Assembly (NCBI GenBank): GCA_900544225.1
Contig: UQUD01000044.1
Coordinates: forward strand, 1-16,345
DNA: 16,345 bases
Direction of reading: 5' to 3'
Origin: an uncultured Collinsella sp.
GTDB lineage: Bacteria > Actinomycetota > Coriobacteriia > Coriobacteriales > Coriobacteriaceae
Under the pieces are notes generated by a model. The model made no database searches. It saw only the letters and a program-made list of their open reading frames with translations, and was not told where the DNA came from. Below are positions 6,416 to 12,316 of this stretch, in pieces. How positions within the stretch are numbered: the first letter of the stretch is position 1; every line of letters begins with the position of its first letter. The translations under genes were made by a program, and so were the position numbers.

Positions 6416-6541
6416 ATGACCGATTTCACCGAGCTCGTGAAGCTCCTGACCGCTATGGTCTCGCTCCTCACGGCCCTTGTCGGCCTTTCCAAGGCACTCA
6501 AGCAGGGCTCGAAGCCCAAAAAGAAAGGCCACCGTCGCTAA
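6416..6541 (+). CDS. 41-aa hydrophobic/cationic peptide, candidate type I toxin or holin-like peptide
   Basis: ATG 6416 follows a near-perfect ribosome binding site, GGGAGGTGA, with six bases between. The peptide has one membrane-length hydrophobic helix at residues about 7-29 (LVKLLTAMVSLLTALVGLSKAL), then a strongly basic tail (KQGSKPKKKGHRR). Known: type I toxins and small holin-like toxins are short, single-helix, cationic-tailed peptides with mRNAs that hide their ribosome binding sites. Seen: exactly this layout, with a hairpin in the 3' region as well. I cannot name a family, and I cannot identify the antisense RNA with certainty. Alternatives are a small membrane regulator or a phage-type accessory peptide. 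Short length lowers certainty, but the codon pattern, ribosome binding site and composition all agree. Confidence 0.65.
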   Translation: MTDFTELVKLLTAMVSLLTALVGLSKALKQGSKPKKKGHRR

Positions 6542-6566
6542 GACGATGACCCAACTTCATTAAGCA

Positions 6567-6603
6567 ACGGCTCTGCCCAGCTCTCTACAACTTGGGCTGC
6601 CGT
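6567..6603 (+). other. 3' hairpin of the small-peptide transcript
   Basis: ACGGC (6567-6571) and GCCCA (6575-6579) pair with TGGGC (6593-6597) and GCCGT (6599-6603). The 3' arm GGGCTGCCG (6594-6602) is also fully complementary to CGGCAGCCC (6365-6373) in the leader of the same gene, so a 5'-3' long-range pairing is possible. The rest of 6604-6716 shows no gene. Confidence 0.5.
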
Positions 6604-6716
6604 CGGCACCATTTTACCCTCCTGACGAGGAATTCGTCCATATTTCAAAAATCAAATCCTGTTCGCGCGTGGGCGTAAACTTTTAGTTGGGCAAATCCGG
6701 CAGATTGGAGCTTGAA

Positions 6717-6798
6717 ACATGAGGGATATGCACCTCATGTCGCTCATAAAACGTCTCCTGACCTCGAAGGAGAACGTTTTTTAGCGACAGAAGGAGAC
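6717..6798 (+). promoter_or_regulatory. Leader with terminator and competing structures upstream of the phosphoesterase operon
   Basis: Stem 1: ACATGAGG (6717-6724) with CCTCATGT (6733-6740). Stem 2, an intrinsic terminator: AAAACGT/CTCCT (6748-6759) with AGGAG(A)ACGTTTT (6768-6780), ending in six T (6777-6782). Stem 3 encloses stem 2: TGTCGCT (6738-6744) with AGCGACA (6783-6789) and overlaps stem 1 by three bases. GTCTCCT (6753-6759) is also perfectly complementary to AGGAGAC (6792-6798), which contains the ribosome binding site of the first phosphoesterase. Terminator formation, site masking and stem 1/stem 3 therefore compete, the layout of an attenuator or riboregulator. The signal that it senses is unknown. 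Confidence 0.6.
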
Positions 6799-6804
6799 AT
6801 AAAT

Positions 6805-7443
6805 ATGATCTGGTTTACCAGCGACACCCACTTCGGGCATGAGAACGTGCTGAAGTTCACCGACCGCCCGTGGGAGACGATTTGGCAGATGAACGACGCC
6901 ATCGTCGACAGCATCAACGGCAGGGTCGCCGTGGACGACGAACTCTACATCCTGGGGGATTTCTCATTCAAGATGACCGCCCAGGACGCCTACGGGCTGC
7001 GCAAGCGGATCGCCTGCAGGCGCATCCACCTCGTCCCGGGAAACCATGACAAGGACTGGACCCAGCCGGCGGTCGCGGGCGCGTTCACCGTGGAACCGCC
7101 GATCTGCGTGCTCAAGATCGACGGGCAGAAGATCGTCCTGTGCCATTACCCCATGGCCGACTGGCAGGGCATGAGCCATGGATCGTGGCACCTCCACGGG
7201 CACATCCACAGCAGCGGCGGCGCGTACAACGAGTTCAACCGCAAGCAGGGGCTCCTGCGCTACGACGTGGGCTGCGACGCCAACGGGCACTCCCCGGTGA
7301 GCCTCGACGGGCTGAGGGAGTGGTTCGCCGGAGTCGACGAGCCGTGCGGCCGGGTGAAATGGCCCTGGTGGGTCAACGAGACCGGCGACAGGCAGGTCGA
7401 GCGCGAGCTGGCGGCGTACAAGAGGGAAGAGGTGGTCCGATGA
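6805..7443 (+). CDS. Calcineurin-like metallophosphoesterase 1
   Basis: 212 residues. ATG 6805 is chosen because AAGGAG (6791-6796) precedes it and the fold's first strand (MIWFTSDTHFGH) starts there; an upstream in-frame ATG at 6712 would translate through the terminator leader. All metallophosphoesterase motifs are present in order: D7-x-H9, G51-D52, GNHD (79-82), H114 (CHYP), and GHIH (132-135). It should hydrolyse a phosphomonoester or phosphodiester with two metal ions; the substrate cannot be told from the sequence. The shape (about 200 residues, SDTHFGHENV start) matches small phage- and plasmid-borne phosphoesterases. It is the first of three tandem phosphoesterase genes, overlaps the next by ATGA and probably forms an operon controlled by the leader. 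High-GC codon use matches the next two genes. Confidence 0.88.
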   Translation: MIWFTSDTHFGHENVLKFTDRPWETIWQMNDAIVDSINGRVAVDDELYILGDFSFKMTAQDAYGLRKRIACRRIHLVPGNHDKDWTQPAVAGAFTVEPPICVLKIDGQKIVLCHYPMADWQGMSHGSWHLHGHIHSSGGAYNEFNRKQGLLRYDVGCDANGHSPVSLDGLREWFAGVDEPCGRVKWPWWVNETGDRQVERELAAYKREEVVR

Positions 7444-8165
7444 CGGTCTATGTGACGGGCGACATCCACAGTGGGCTCGACATGCAAAAGCTCCGCGACT
7501 GGGAGCTCGGCGGCAGTCTTACCAGCGACGACTATCTCATCGTTGCCGGTGACTTTGGCTTTCCGTGGGGCTTTTCTGCCGAGGAATGCACCGACATCGC
7601 TTGGCTGGAGTCGCGCCCCTACACGGTACTGTTCGTCGACGGCAACCACGAGCGCTTCGACCACTGGGAGGAGCGCCCCGTGGAGACATGGCACGGTGGG
7701 CTGACGCAACGTTTATCGGATACTTCGCCCATCCGTCACCTCATGCGCGGGGAGATCTTCGAGCTAGACGGCTCGACGGTCTTCACCATGGGCGGTGCCA
7801 CGAGCGTGGACAGGGAATACCGCGTGCCGTATTCCAGCTGGTGGCCTCAGGAGCTCCCGGACGAGCGCGACTTCGATACCGCGCGGGCAAAGCTCGACGA
7901 GGTCGGCTGGAAGGTCGACTGCGTCATCACCCATACCTGCTCGACGCGCATGCTCTCGCCGACGCTCTACCCGGACCCGGGCTGGGAACGCCCTGATGTG
8001 GACCGGCTGACCGGATTCCTTGACGAGCTCGAGGACCGCCTGGACTATAAACACTGGTATTACGGCCATTTTCACCGAGACGGCAACCCGGACGAACGGC
8101 ACACGGTGCTGTACGACCGGATCGTGAGGCTCGGGGACAAACTCCTGCCGTGGGGTGCGTACTGA
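7440..8165 (+). CDS. Calcineurin-like metallophosphoesterase 2
   Basis: 241 residues; the ATG overlaps the previous stop (ATGA), and GAGGTGG just upstream serves as ribosome binding site. Motifs: D8-x-H10, G37-D38 (AGDFGF), GNHE (68-71), H165 (ITHTCS), GHFH (209-212). It has Glu in GNHE where phosphoesterase 1 has Asp. It is a clear paralogue of the next gene: both start MTVYVTGD and share FVDGNHE, HLMRGE, MGGA, SWWP(Q/E)E and VGWKVD. It is more distant from phosphoesterase 1. Predicted soluble cytoplasmic hydrolase; substrate unknown. Translational coupling suggests that the three proteins are made together. Confidence 0.88.
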   Translation: MTVYVTGDIHSGLDMQKLRDWELGGSLTSDDYLIVAGDFGFPWGFSAEECTDIAWLESRPYTVLFVDGNHERFDHWEERPVETWHGGLTQRLSDTSPIRHLMRGEIFELDGSTVFTMGGATSVDREYRVPYSSWWPQELPDERDFDTARAKLDEVGWKVDCVITHTCSTRMLSPTLYPDPGWERPDVDRLTGFLDELEDRLDYKHWYYGHFHRDGNPDERHTVLYDRIVRLGDKLLPWGAY

Positions 8166-8902
8166 TGACGGTCTATGTGACAGGCGATGTGCACGGCAGG
8201 GCCGAGTACGGGTCCAGCCGGTTTGCATTCAAAAATTGGCCGCTGGGCCGGACCCTGACGCGCGATGACGTGGTGATCGTGGCCGGCGACTTCGGCTTTG
8301 TCTGGGATGGATCCAACGCCGAGAAATACTGGCTCGACTGGTTCGAGTCGAAGCCGTGGACCACGTGTTTCGTAGACGGCAACCATGAGAATCACCACGC
8401 CCTGGCTGGGCTGCCGGTGCGGGAGTGGAACGGCGGGTTCGTCCACGAGGCGCGACCGCACGTGCTGCACCTGATGCGCGGAGAGGTGTTCGATATCGAC
8501 GGGCTCACAGTCCTTGCCATGGGCGGCGCCGCGAGCAACGACAGGCAGTATCGCAAGGAGGGGAGGAGCTGGTGGCCCGAGGAGATGCCGAGCGAGAAAG
8601 AGATGGAGCACTGCCGCGCCTCGCTCGACCGCGTGGGCTGGAAAGTCGACCACGTTGTGACTCACGAGGCTCCTGCCGCCCTTGCTGAGGGGATGTGCCG
8701 CGAGTGCGGACGCGAGTATCGGGGCGACCGGCTGCAACGATTCCTTGGCGAGCTCGACGGACGGCTCGGCTACCGAACCTGGTTCTTCGGGCATTACCAC
8801 GGCGACGAATGGCGCGACGCCAAGCATCGCCTGATCTACCGAGACATCGTGCCGATCGAAGATGCTGCGCCCGGTTCTAGGAACCTTCTGGAAGCGCTCT
8901 AG
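8165..8902 (+). CDS. Calcineurin-like metallophosphoesterase 3
   Basis: 245 residues; the ATG overlaps the preceding TGA by one base, with only a weak ribosome binding site (TGGGGTG), so translation is probably coupled. Motifs: D8-x-H10, G41-D42 (AGDFGF), GNHE (72-75), H167 (VTHEAP), GHYH (209-212). An insert at residues 174-186 contains CRECG, a Cys pair absent from phosphoesterase 2. Its first 20 bases are nearly identical to those of gene 2, showing a tandem duplication followed by divergence. The last codons lie inside the hairpin at 8875-8915. Substrate unknown; all catalytic residues expected for the family are kept, so it should be active. Confidence 0.87.
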   Translation: MTVYVTGDVHGRAEYGSSRFAFKNWPLGRTLTRDDVVIVAGDFGFVWDGSNAEKYWLDWFESKPWTTCFVDGNHENHHALAGLPVREWNGGFVHEARPHVLHLMRGEVFDIDGLTVLAMGGAASNDRQYRKEGRSWWPEEMPSEKEMEHCRASLDRVGWKVDHVVTHEAPAALAEGMCRECGREYRGDRLQRFLGELDGRLGYRTWFFGHYHGDEWRDAKHRLIYRDIVPIEDAAPGSRNLLEAL

Positions 8903-8915
8903 AAGATTCCTAGAA
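8875..8915. terminator. Hairpin spanning the end of the phosphoesterase operon
   Basis: TTCTAGGAA (8875-8883) pairs with TTCCTAGAA (8907-8915), and inside it CTTCT (8885-8889) pairs with AGAAG (8901-8905). The stop codon TAG (8900-8902) of phosphoesterase 3 is inside. It lies between convergent genes and could act for both strands, although no strong T run follows. Confidence 0.55.
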
Positions 8916-8944
8916 ATCAGCCGCCTGATAGGAGAAGCGCGGGG

Positions 8945-9511
8945 CTACTCGCCCTTCATCTGGGTCATGACCTCGACCTTGGCCTCGGCCACGGCCGCCC
9001 GCTGCTCGGAGGCGGCGAGACGGTCCTTGAGGGCGGCGATCTCGGCCATCAGGTCGCGCTGGGCCAGGAGTGTGTCGGCTTGGGCTTTCAGTGCAGTGTC
9101 ACGCTCGCCGCGCAGCCGCTCGATCTCATCGACCATGGCCTCAGCCTCGGCATGGAGTTGGACAACCTGCCTGCCGAGGCCCTTAGCACGGGAGAGGTGC
9201 CTGATGCTTGCGGCGTGGAGCTCGTTGTTCTCGAGTTCGAGGTTCGCGGTATCGAGTTCGAACTTCTCCTCTATAAAGGCAATCCGCTCATTGCAGTCGG
9301 CCTCAATCTTTTCATTCCGATCCGTCGCCTCGGCGAGCTTGCGGCTGAATTCATCCACCTGGACCATGAGCAGTGCGTTCTCGGTCCTGAGGTCGGCGGT
9401 CTCGCGCAGCAGCTTCTCCCGCCACCTCGCCTCGATTCGCTCGGCGGCCTCATCGAGGACGGACTTCATGCCGTAACCGTAGATCTCCCTGATTTTTCTC
9501 TCGTCTGTCAT
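8945..9511 (-). CDS. Coiled-coil protein of unknown function
   Basis: 188 residues from ATG 9511 (MTDERKIREIYGYG...); a TTG start five codons earlier is possible, and neither has a strong ribosome binding site. Residues about 15-180 are almost continuous heptad-like helix, rich in Glu, Ala, Arg and Leu, with LRTEN, LEEN-like and ALKDRLAAS blocks, and contain no Pro or Gly-rich break apart from short hinges near residues 70-80 and 105. There is no signal peptide, membrane segment or enzymatic motif. It converges on the phosphoesterase operon across the hairpin at 8875. Proteins like this in mobile elements are often structural or partition helpers, but I do not recognise the family. Confidence 0.7.
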   Translation of the reverse strand: MTDERKIREIYGYGMKSVLDEAAERIEARWREKLLRETADLRTENALLMVQVDEFSRKLAEATDRNEKIEADCNERIAFIEEKFELDTANLELENNELHAASIRHLSRAKGLGRQVVQLHAEAEAMVDEIERLRGERDTALKAQADTLLAQRDLMAEIAALKDRLAASEQRAAVAEAKVEVMTQMKGE

Positions 9512-9971
9512 CGTGCGACATTCCAATCAACAATGGGCATGGCTCCGCCACGCCGTACGGCTGGGAACAAATACGCGGCCGCTGTTGATTTGTAGTCGTC
9601 CTGCGATCGGTGAGTTCTAAAAAGGCGTCTCAAGTCATGCGTTCACGCAGGTTTTCGATTGGAGAAATACCGCACGTTTTCATGATATCACGTGCCTTAA
9701 AGACCATGAATGGACGGCCATATCGATTCGTTGAAAATGGCACCAACGACGTGTTGGTGGCGGGGGAGTGATGGCGTTAAAGATGTCGAGAATGATTATA
9801 GGATTGTTTTAGATGCGGGCATGAAAAAGGGTCGAATCGAAGTGTCTGGCCGGACGCCAATTGTCCGGGAACTGTTTCGATTCGACCGTGTTTCATTTTA
9901 CATCCGCGGCATGCTCTTATAGACGCCCGGCGATTACCGACCTTCACGACCTCGATAGTCGGGCTATGGAC
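9512..9971. other. Non-coding region with inverted repeats, possible replication or control region
   Basis: No convincing gene is found in these 460 bases. Seen: AATCAACA (9525-9532) inverted at 9583-9590, a 10-bp palindrome GCCGTACGGC (9552-9561), CACCAAC (9741-9747) paired with GTTGGTG (9753-9759), and the large nested hairpin at 9830-9887. A 70-codon plus-strand frame at 9710-9922 lacks a ribosome binding site and contains the hairpin. The region lies downstream of the winged-helix gene; an origin is possible but unproven. Confidence 0.35.
9830..9887. repeat. Nested 12-bp + 6-bp inverted repeat
   Basis: GGTCGAATCGAA (9830-9841) pairs perfectly with TTCGATTCGACC (9876-9887); inside, CCGGAC (9850-9855) pairs with GTCCGG (9863-9868). 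No T run is present. Candidates are a replication or single-strand origin, a DNA-binding site for the winged-helix protein, or a structured RNA. Confidence 0.6.
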
Positions 9972-10358
9972 TTAAGATTTCTTGGGCTCCCAGCCGTTTT
10001 CGATTGCGGCGGGGTAGACTGCGGCGTAATTAAGCATCCAGCTGCCATCGCCCGCTTTTTGAATAAACCCCTTATCCGTCAAAGAGGTATAGGCCCGGGA
10101 GATCGTGTTCTTACTTAGGTGGTAGCGCTCCTCAATCCATTTGCTTTTTGCGTAAAAGCCCATGGCTCGTTTGTTTTTGGAAGGATTTCCAAGCTTCCAT
10201 ACTAGGCCGAGGATGAGGCGCTCGGCAGCGACAGTGGTGGCACAACACGCCCAGTCGGGCACCGAAATAAAATTCGCGTTATCCATTTTCCTTCTAATCT
10301 CTCGTTGCTCATTAACATCATCGCGATATTTGTCAGAAATTGACGGTAGCTCGCTCAT
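9972..10358 (-). CDS. Winged-helix DNA-binding protein, possibly replication initiator or regulator
   Basis: 128 residues from ATG 10358. AGGCGGT stands six bases upstream and overlaps the stop codon of the excisionase-like gene, so the two are translationally coupled. Residues 30-50 (FISVPDWACCATTVAAERLILGLV) resemble the start of plasmid/phage replication-regulator winged helices. A helix-turn-helix is clear at residues about 70-97 (FYAKSKWIEERYHLSKNTISRAYTSL), followed by the wing TDKGFIQKAGDGSW. Known: short proteins with this pattern occur in integrative elements as replication initiators (RepA N-terminal-like) or regulators. It is shorter than most full initiators, and no other replication domain is visible, so regulator is at least as likely. 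The inverted repeats downstream are possible targets. Confidence 0.7.
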   Translation of the reverse strand: MSELPSISDKYRDDVNEQREIRRKMDNANFISVPDWACCATTVAAERLILGLVWKLGNPSKNKRAMGFYAKSKWIEERYHLSKNTISRAYTSLTDKGFIQKAGDGSWMLNYAAVYPAAIENGWEPKKS

Positions 10359-10367
10359 GTTTACCGC

Positions 10368-10613
10368 CTAGTCAAGGTGGGCGGTACGACCTTCAAGCTG
10401 TTTGAAAAGTTCGTAGAATGAGCTTTCAAACATGTAATTAGAGCGATGGACCTGGATGAGCTTGCCGGACTCGCGCATGAATTTGCGTGCAGTGTTCTCG
10501 CTCCAGCCAGTGATTTCGCGGATATCGTTAACGCGGAGCAACCGATCGCACTGAGCGGCACCAGTAGGGAAAGTCGGTGTGGACGCCTGGGTGCTAATCT
10601 TTGGAGTAGCCAT
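10368..10613 (-). CDS. Excisionase-like helix-turn-helix protein
   Basis: 81 residues. A helix-turn-helix at residues about 26-46 (LRVNDIREITGWSENTARKFM) is followed by a basic strand (GKLIQVHRSNYMF) and a short helix, the usual layout of small Xis/AlpA/MerR-like DNA-binding proteins. The first 22 residues are Thr/Pro/Ala-rich and unstructured. AAAGGA lies 9 bases before the ATG. Known: a gene of this type next to a tyrosine integrase usually encodes the directionality factor for excision. It is transcribed in the same direction as the integrase, with 218 bases between, and is followed by the winged-helix gene. Confidence 0.75.
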   Translation of the reverse strand: MATPKISTQASTPTFPTGAAQCDRLLRVNDIREITGWSENTARKFMRESGKLIQVHRSNYMFESSFYELFKQLEGRTAHLD

Positions 10614-10831
10614 GATGAGCTATCCTTTCAATGAGGGCCCTCCCTGTGCTTGTAAGACGTACCAGGTTCATAAGCACTTGGGGGGCCGGTTTCTATGACT
10701 ACATGCGTAGTCATCTGACAGCTTTAGCATGTATTAAAACTCATTAGATGTCAATCAGATAAAGCATCTACCTGCGGAAACGATATTATAGTACCGTAAT
10801 ATTATGAAAAAAACGATGAATGAAAAACATG
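10614..10831 (-). promoter_or_regulatory. Control region between integrase and xis-like gene
   Basis: On the minus strand TTGACA (plus 10749-10754) is a perfect -35 box; the matching -10 is weak. Downstream of it is an 8-bp hairpin/operator, ATGACTAC (10695-10702) with GTAGTCAT (10707-10714). Other small symmetries: AGATG/CATCT (10746-10750, 10765-10769), ATATTA/TAATAT (10783-10788, 10797-10802) and palindrome GAGGGCCCTC (10633-10642). Likely operator sites for the Xis-like or winged-helix protein. The region holds no gene. Confidence 0.45.
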
Positions 10832-12079
10832 CTATTTCTCGCTTCTCTGTATATAGGCGTTGATGAAGTCTTCGTAGCCTTTAACTGCTTTTATTTCTGA
10901 TTGTTGAACGAGGCTTGTATACGTTTTGAGCGTGATATTGGGGTCCGCGTGACCAAGAATACCTTGCACGCTTCTAACGTCCGATCCGTTCGCCAGCATA
11001 AAAGTGCTTACACAATGCCTGAGCTGATGCGGGCAGATGCCCTTATATAGTTTTCCGCCAGTCGAATTGTTCGGCTCATAGATTCCAAGATTGCAGCTAA
11101 CTGCGAAATCGCGAAACCAATGGTTGAAGATGTAGTTTTTCATGTGACAGACAGTAGGGACCCCTTGCTCGACAGCAATATCGCTAATGATGGGAGTGCT
11201 GCCAGTCTGGGACAGCCCCAGAGAGGCCAGGAGCTCTTTTTGTATGGCTGACCATGATTGAAGACGTTCGGCCAAGGTTTCTCCAACGGGGATTTTGCGT
11301 TGGCTTTCTTGTGACTTGGGTGCCCTCAGTTCATGATCGTTGGTGTACTGCCTGTCAATTTTCAAGGTTTTATTGGCAGGGTCCCAATCGCGCCATTCGA
11401 GGCCCAGCATCTCGCCTTTTCGCACACCCGTATACACTAGTACTAGCGTACCAACGGCTTCGGCGGTGAGCTCAATGTGTTGAAGATGTGTGCATAGGGT
11501 AGCTACTTGGTCGATTGTAAGTGATTCTCTTTTGTTGCGTGGTCTGCGAACATGAACGGTAGCGCAGGGGTTTCGGTCAATTATTCTCTTTGCGACTGCA
11601 TTCGACAGAATCTGACGCAGTTTCGCATTGATTCGTACAAGCTCTGATAGTTTGTATTTTCCCGTACGACGAGCTTCGGCATATGTTTCTTCGATTAGAT
11701 CGGGAGTTAGCCCCTCAATTGTCTGAAACGCACCGAATAGGTCTTCGATATGCCTGCAATCGTACGCTTCTCTTTCATAGCTCGTTGGCGCAAGCTCGGT
11801 GTCCCTATTTTCATGAAAGGCCCAGCAGTAGGACGCAAGCAAAGTGGGCTTTTTAGTTTTAGTGATCGTGCCAGAGGAGTTGATTTCAGCCAGCTTGGCC
11901 TGCATTGCAGCCTTAGCTTCTGTTTTAGTCTTGCAACGAACCGTATAAGTTGGGGATCGTTTGTAACGCCCTGTCTTAGGGTCCTTGACCCCAAGGGAAA
12001 AATAATAGCGATAGGTGTTAGGTGATCTCTTGTCTTTCCAACACGTGCCTCTTCCGCTAATGAGTGGCTGTTCTGACAT
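10832..12079 (-). CDS. int: Tyrosine recombinase (integrase) of the element
   Basis: 415 residues; ATG 12079 with GGAG 9 bases upstream. It has the N-terminal arm-binding region (about 10-75, WKDKRSPNTYRYYFSLG...), a core-binding SAM-like domain (about 75-175), and the catalytic domain (about 185-400). Catalytic residues visible: R220 (TGVRKGEM), K255 (APKSQESQRKIP), H351 and R354 (HQLRH), H377 (LGHAD) and nucleophile Y387 (TLKTYTSL). It catalyses insertion and excision at the tRNA-Arg site at 12271-12316, which lies 192 bases upstream of its start. Length and motif order match integrases of Tn916-like and related integrative elements. The gene is lower in GC than the host pknB/pbpA genes, in keeping with transfer. 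Confidence 0.95.
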   Translation of the reverse strand: MSEQPLISGRGTCWKDKRSPNTYRYYFSLGVKDPKTGRYKRSPTYTVRCKTKTEAKAAMQAKLAEINSSGTITKTKKPTLLASYCWAFHENRDTELAPTSYEREAYDCRHIEDLFGAFQTIEGLTPDLIEETYAEARRTGKYKLSELVRINAKLRQILSNAVAKRIIDRNPCATVHVRRPRNKRESLTIDQVATLCTHLQHIELTAEAVGTLVLVYTGVRKGEMLGLEWRDWDPANKTLKIDRQYTNDHELRAPKSQESQRKIPVGETLAERLQSWSAIQKELLASLGLSQTGSTPIISDIAVEQGVPTVCHMKNYIFNHWFRDFAVSCNLGIYEPNNSTGGKLYKGICPHQLRHCVSTFMLANGSDVRSVQGILGHADPNITLKTYTSLVQQSEIKAVKGYEDFINAYIQRSEK

Positions 12080-12270
12080 CTTTGCACTCCGTTTCTTTGA
12101 ATAGTTTTCAACAATTCAATGAGTGCAGTTTAGCTAAAGCTGTTAGTAATATGTTTGTAAAAGCGTAGGCGCAGCTACCGGATGCAGAAGACACAAACTG
12201 CTATGTTTATCTGCGGTTATATGATGTTCAATGATGCTTGATGAATGGTAGGGGGTAGCATTAAATCATA
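12080..12270. promoter_or_regulatory. Attachment-site arm region with 10-bp phased repeats
   Basis: No gene is present. ATGATG/ATGA-type motifs start exactly every 10 bases at 12221, 12231 and 12241 (ATGATGTTCA, ATGATGCTTG, ATGAATGGTA), one helical turn apart. TTCAATGA occurs at 12115-12122 and 12227-12234, and TTTAGCTAAA (12129-12138) is a palindrome. These fit integrase arm-type or accessory-protein sites. The region should also hold the integrase promoter, which I cannot place. Confidence 0.4.
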
Positions 12271-12316
12271 TCTCCTAAAGCGGGTGTCGACGGTTCGAAT
12301 CCGCCCGGGGGCACCA
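12271..12316 (+). other. Attachment site (attR-like) carrying the 3' half of tRNA-Arg(CCU)
   Basis: The sequence reads as tRNA from the anticodon loop (CTCCTAA, anticodon CCT at 12274-12276 by the loop layout) through the 3' anticodon stem AGCGG, variable loop GTGTC, T-arm GACGG/TTCGAAT/CCGCC, acceptor strand CGGGGGC, discriminator A and encoded CCA ending at 12316. The 5' stem partner CCGCT expected just before the loop is absent (CATAT instead), so the tRNA is cut exactly at the loop, as left by tyrosine integrases. T-stem pair 50-64 is A-C. The intact tRNA should lie at the other element end. It is not a functional tRNA gene by itself. Confidence 0.8.

Larger units (their letters stand above)
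1..12316. mobile_element. Right-hand part of an integrative mobilizable element inserted at tRNA-Arg
   Basis: Seen: a tyrosine integrase and an excisionase-like HTH gene lie beside a 3' half tRNA-Arg, and a MobC/relaxase pair lies further left, preceded by a hairpin-rich region. Known: tyrosine integrases commonly recombine in tRNA anticodon loops, leaving a tRNA 3' copy at one end and the restored tRNA at the other. Inference: the right end is the tRNA fragment ending at 12316. No second tRNA copy occurs between position 1 and 12270, so the left end is outside the window and the surface protein genes at 1-3041 are probably cargo. No conjugation ATPase, coupling protein or type IV secretion genes are visible, so it would be mobilized by a helper. 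The left limit is only the window edge. Confidence 0.62.

Noticed and set aside
6712..6804. Longer N-terminus for phosphoesterase 1 from ATG 6712
   Set aside because: It would translate through the terminator hairpin and lies before the good ribosome binding site at 6791-6796; the fold starts at 6805.
9710..9922. Plus-strand 70-codon open frame
   Set aside because: No ribosome binding site, atypical composition, and it contains the whole nested inverted repeat.
12271..12316. Functional tRNA gene
   Set aside because: The 5' half is missing: no D-arm, no 5' acceptor strand and no partner for the anticodon stem.
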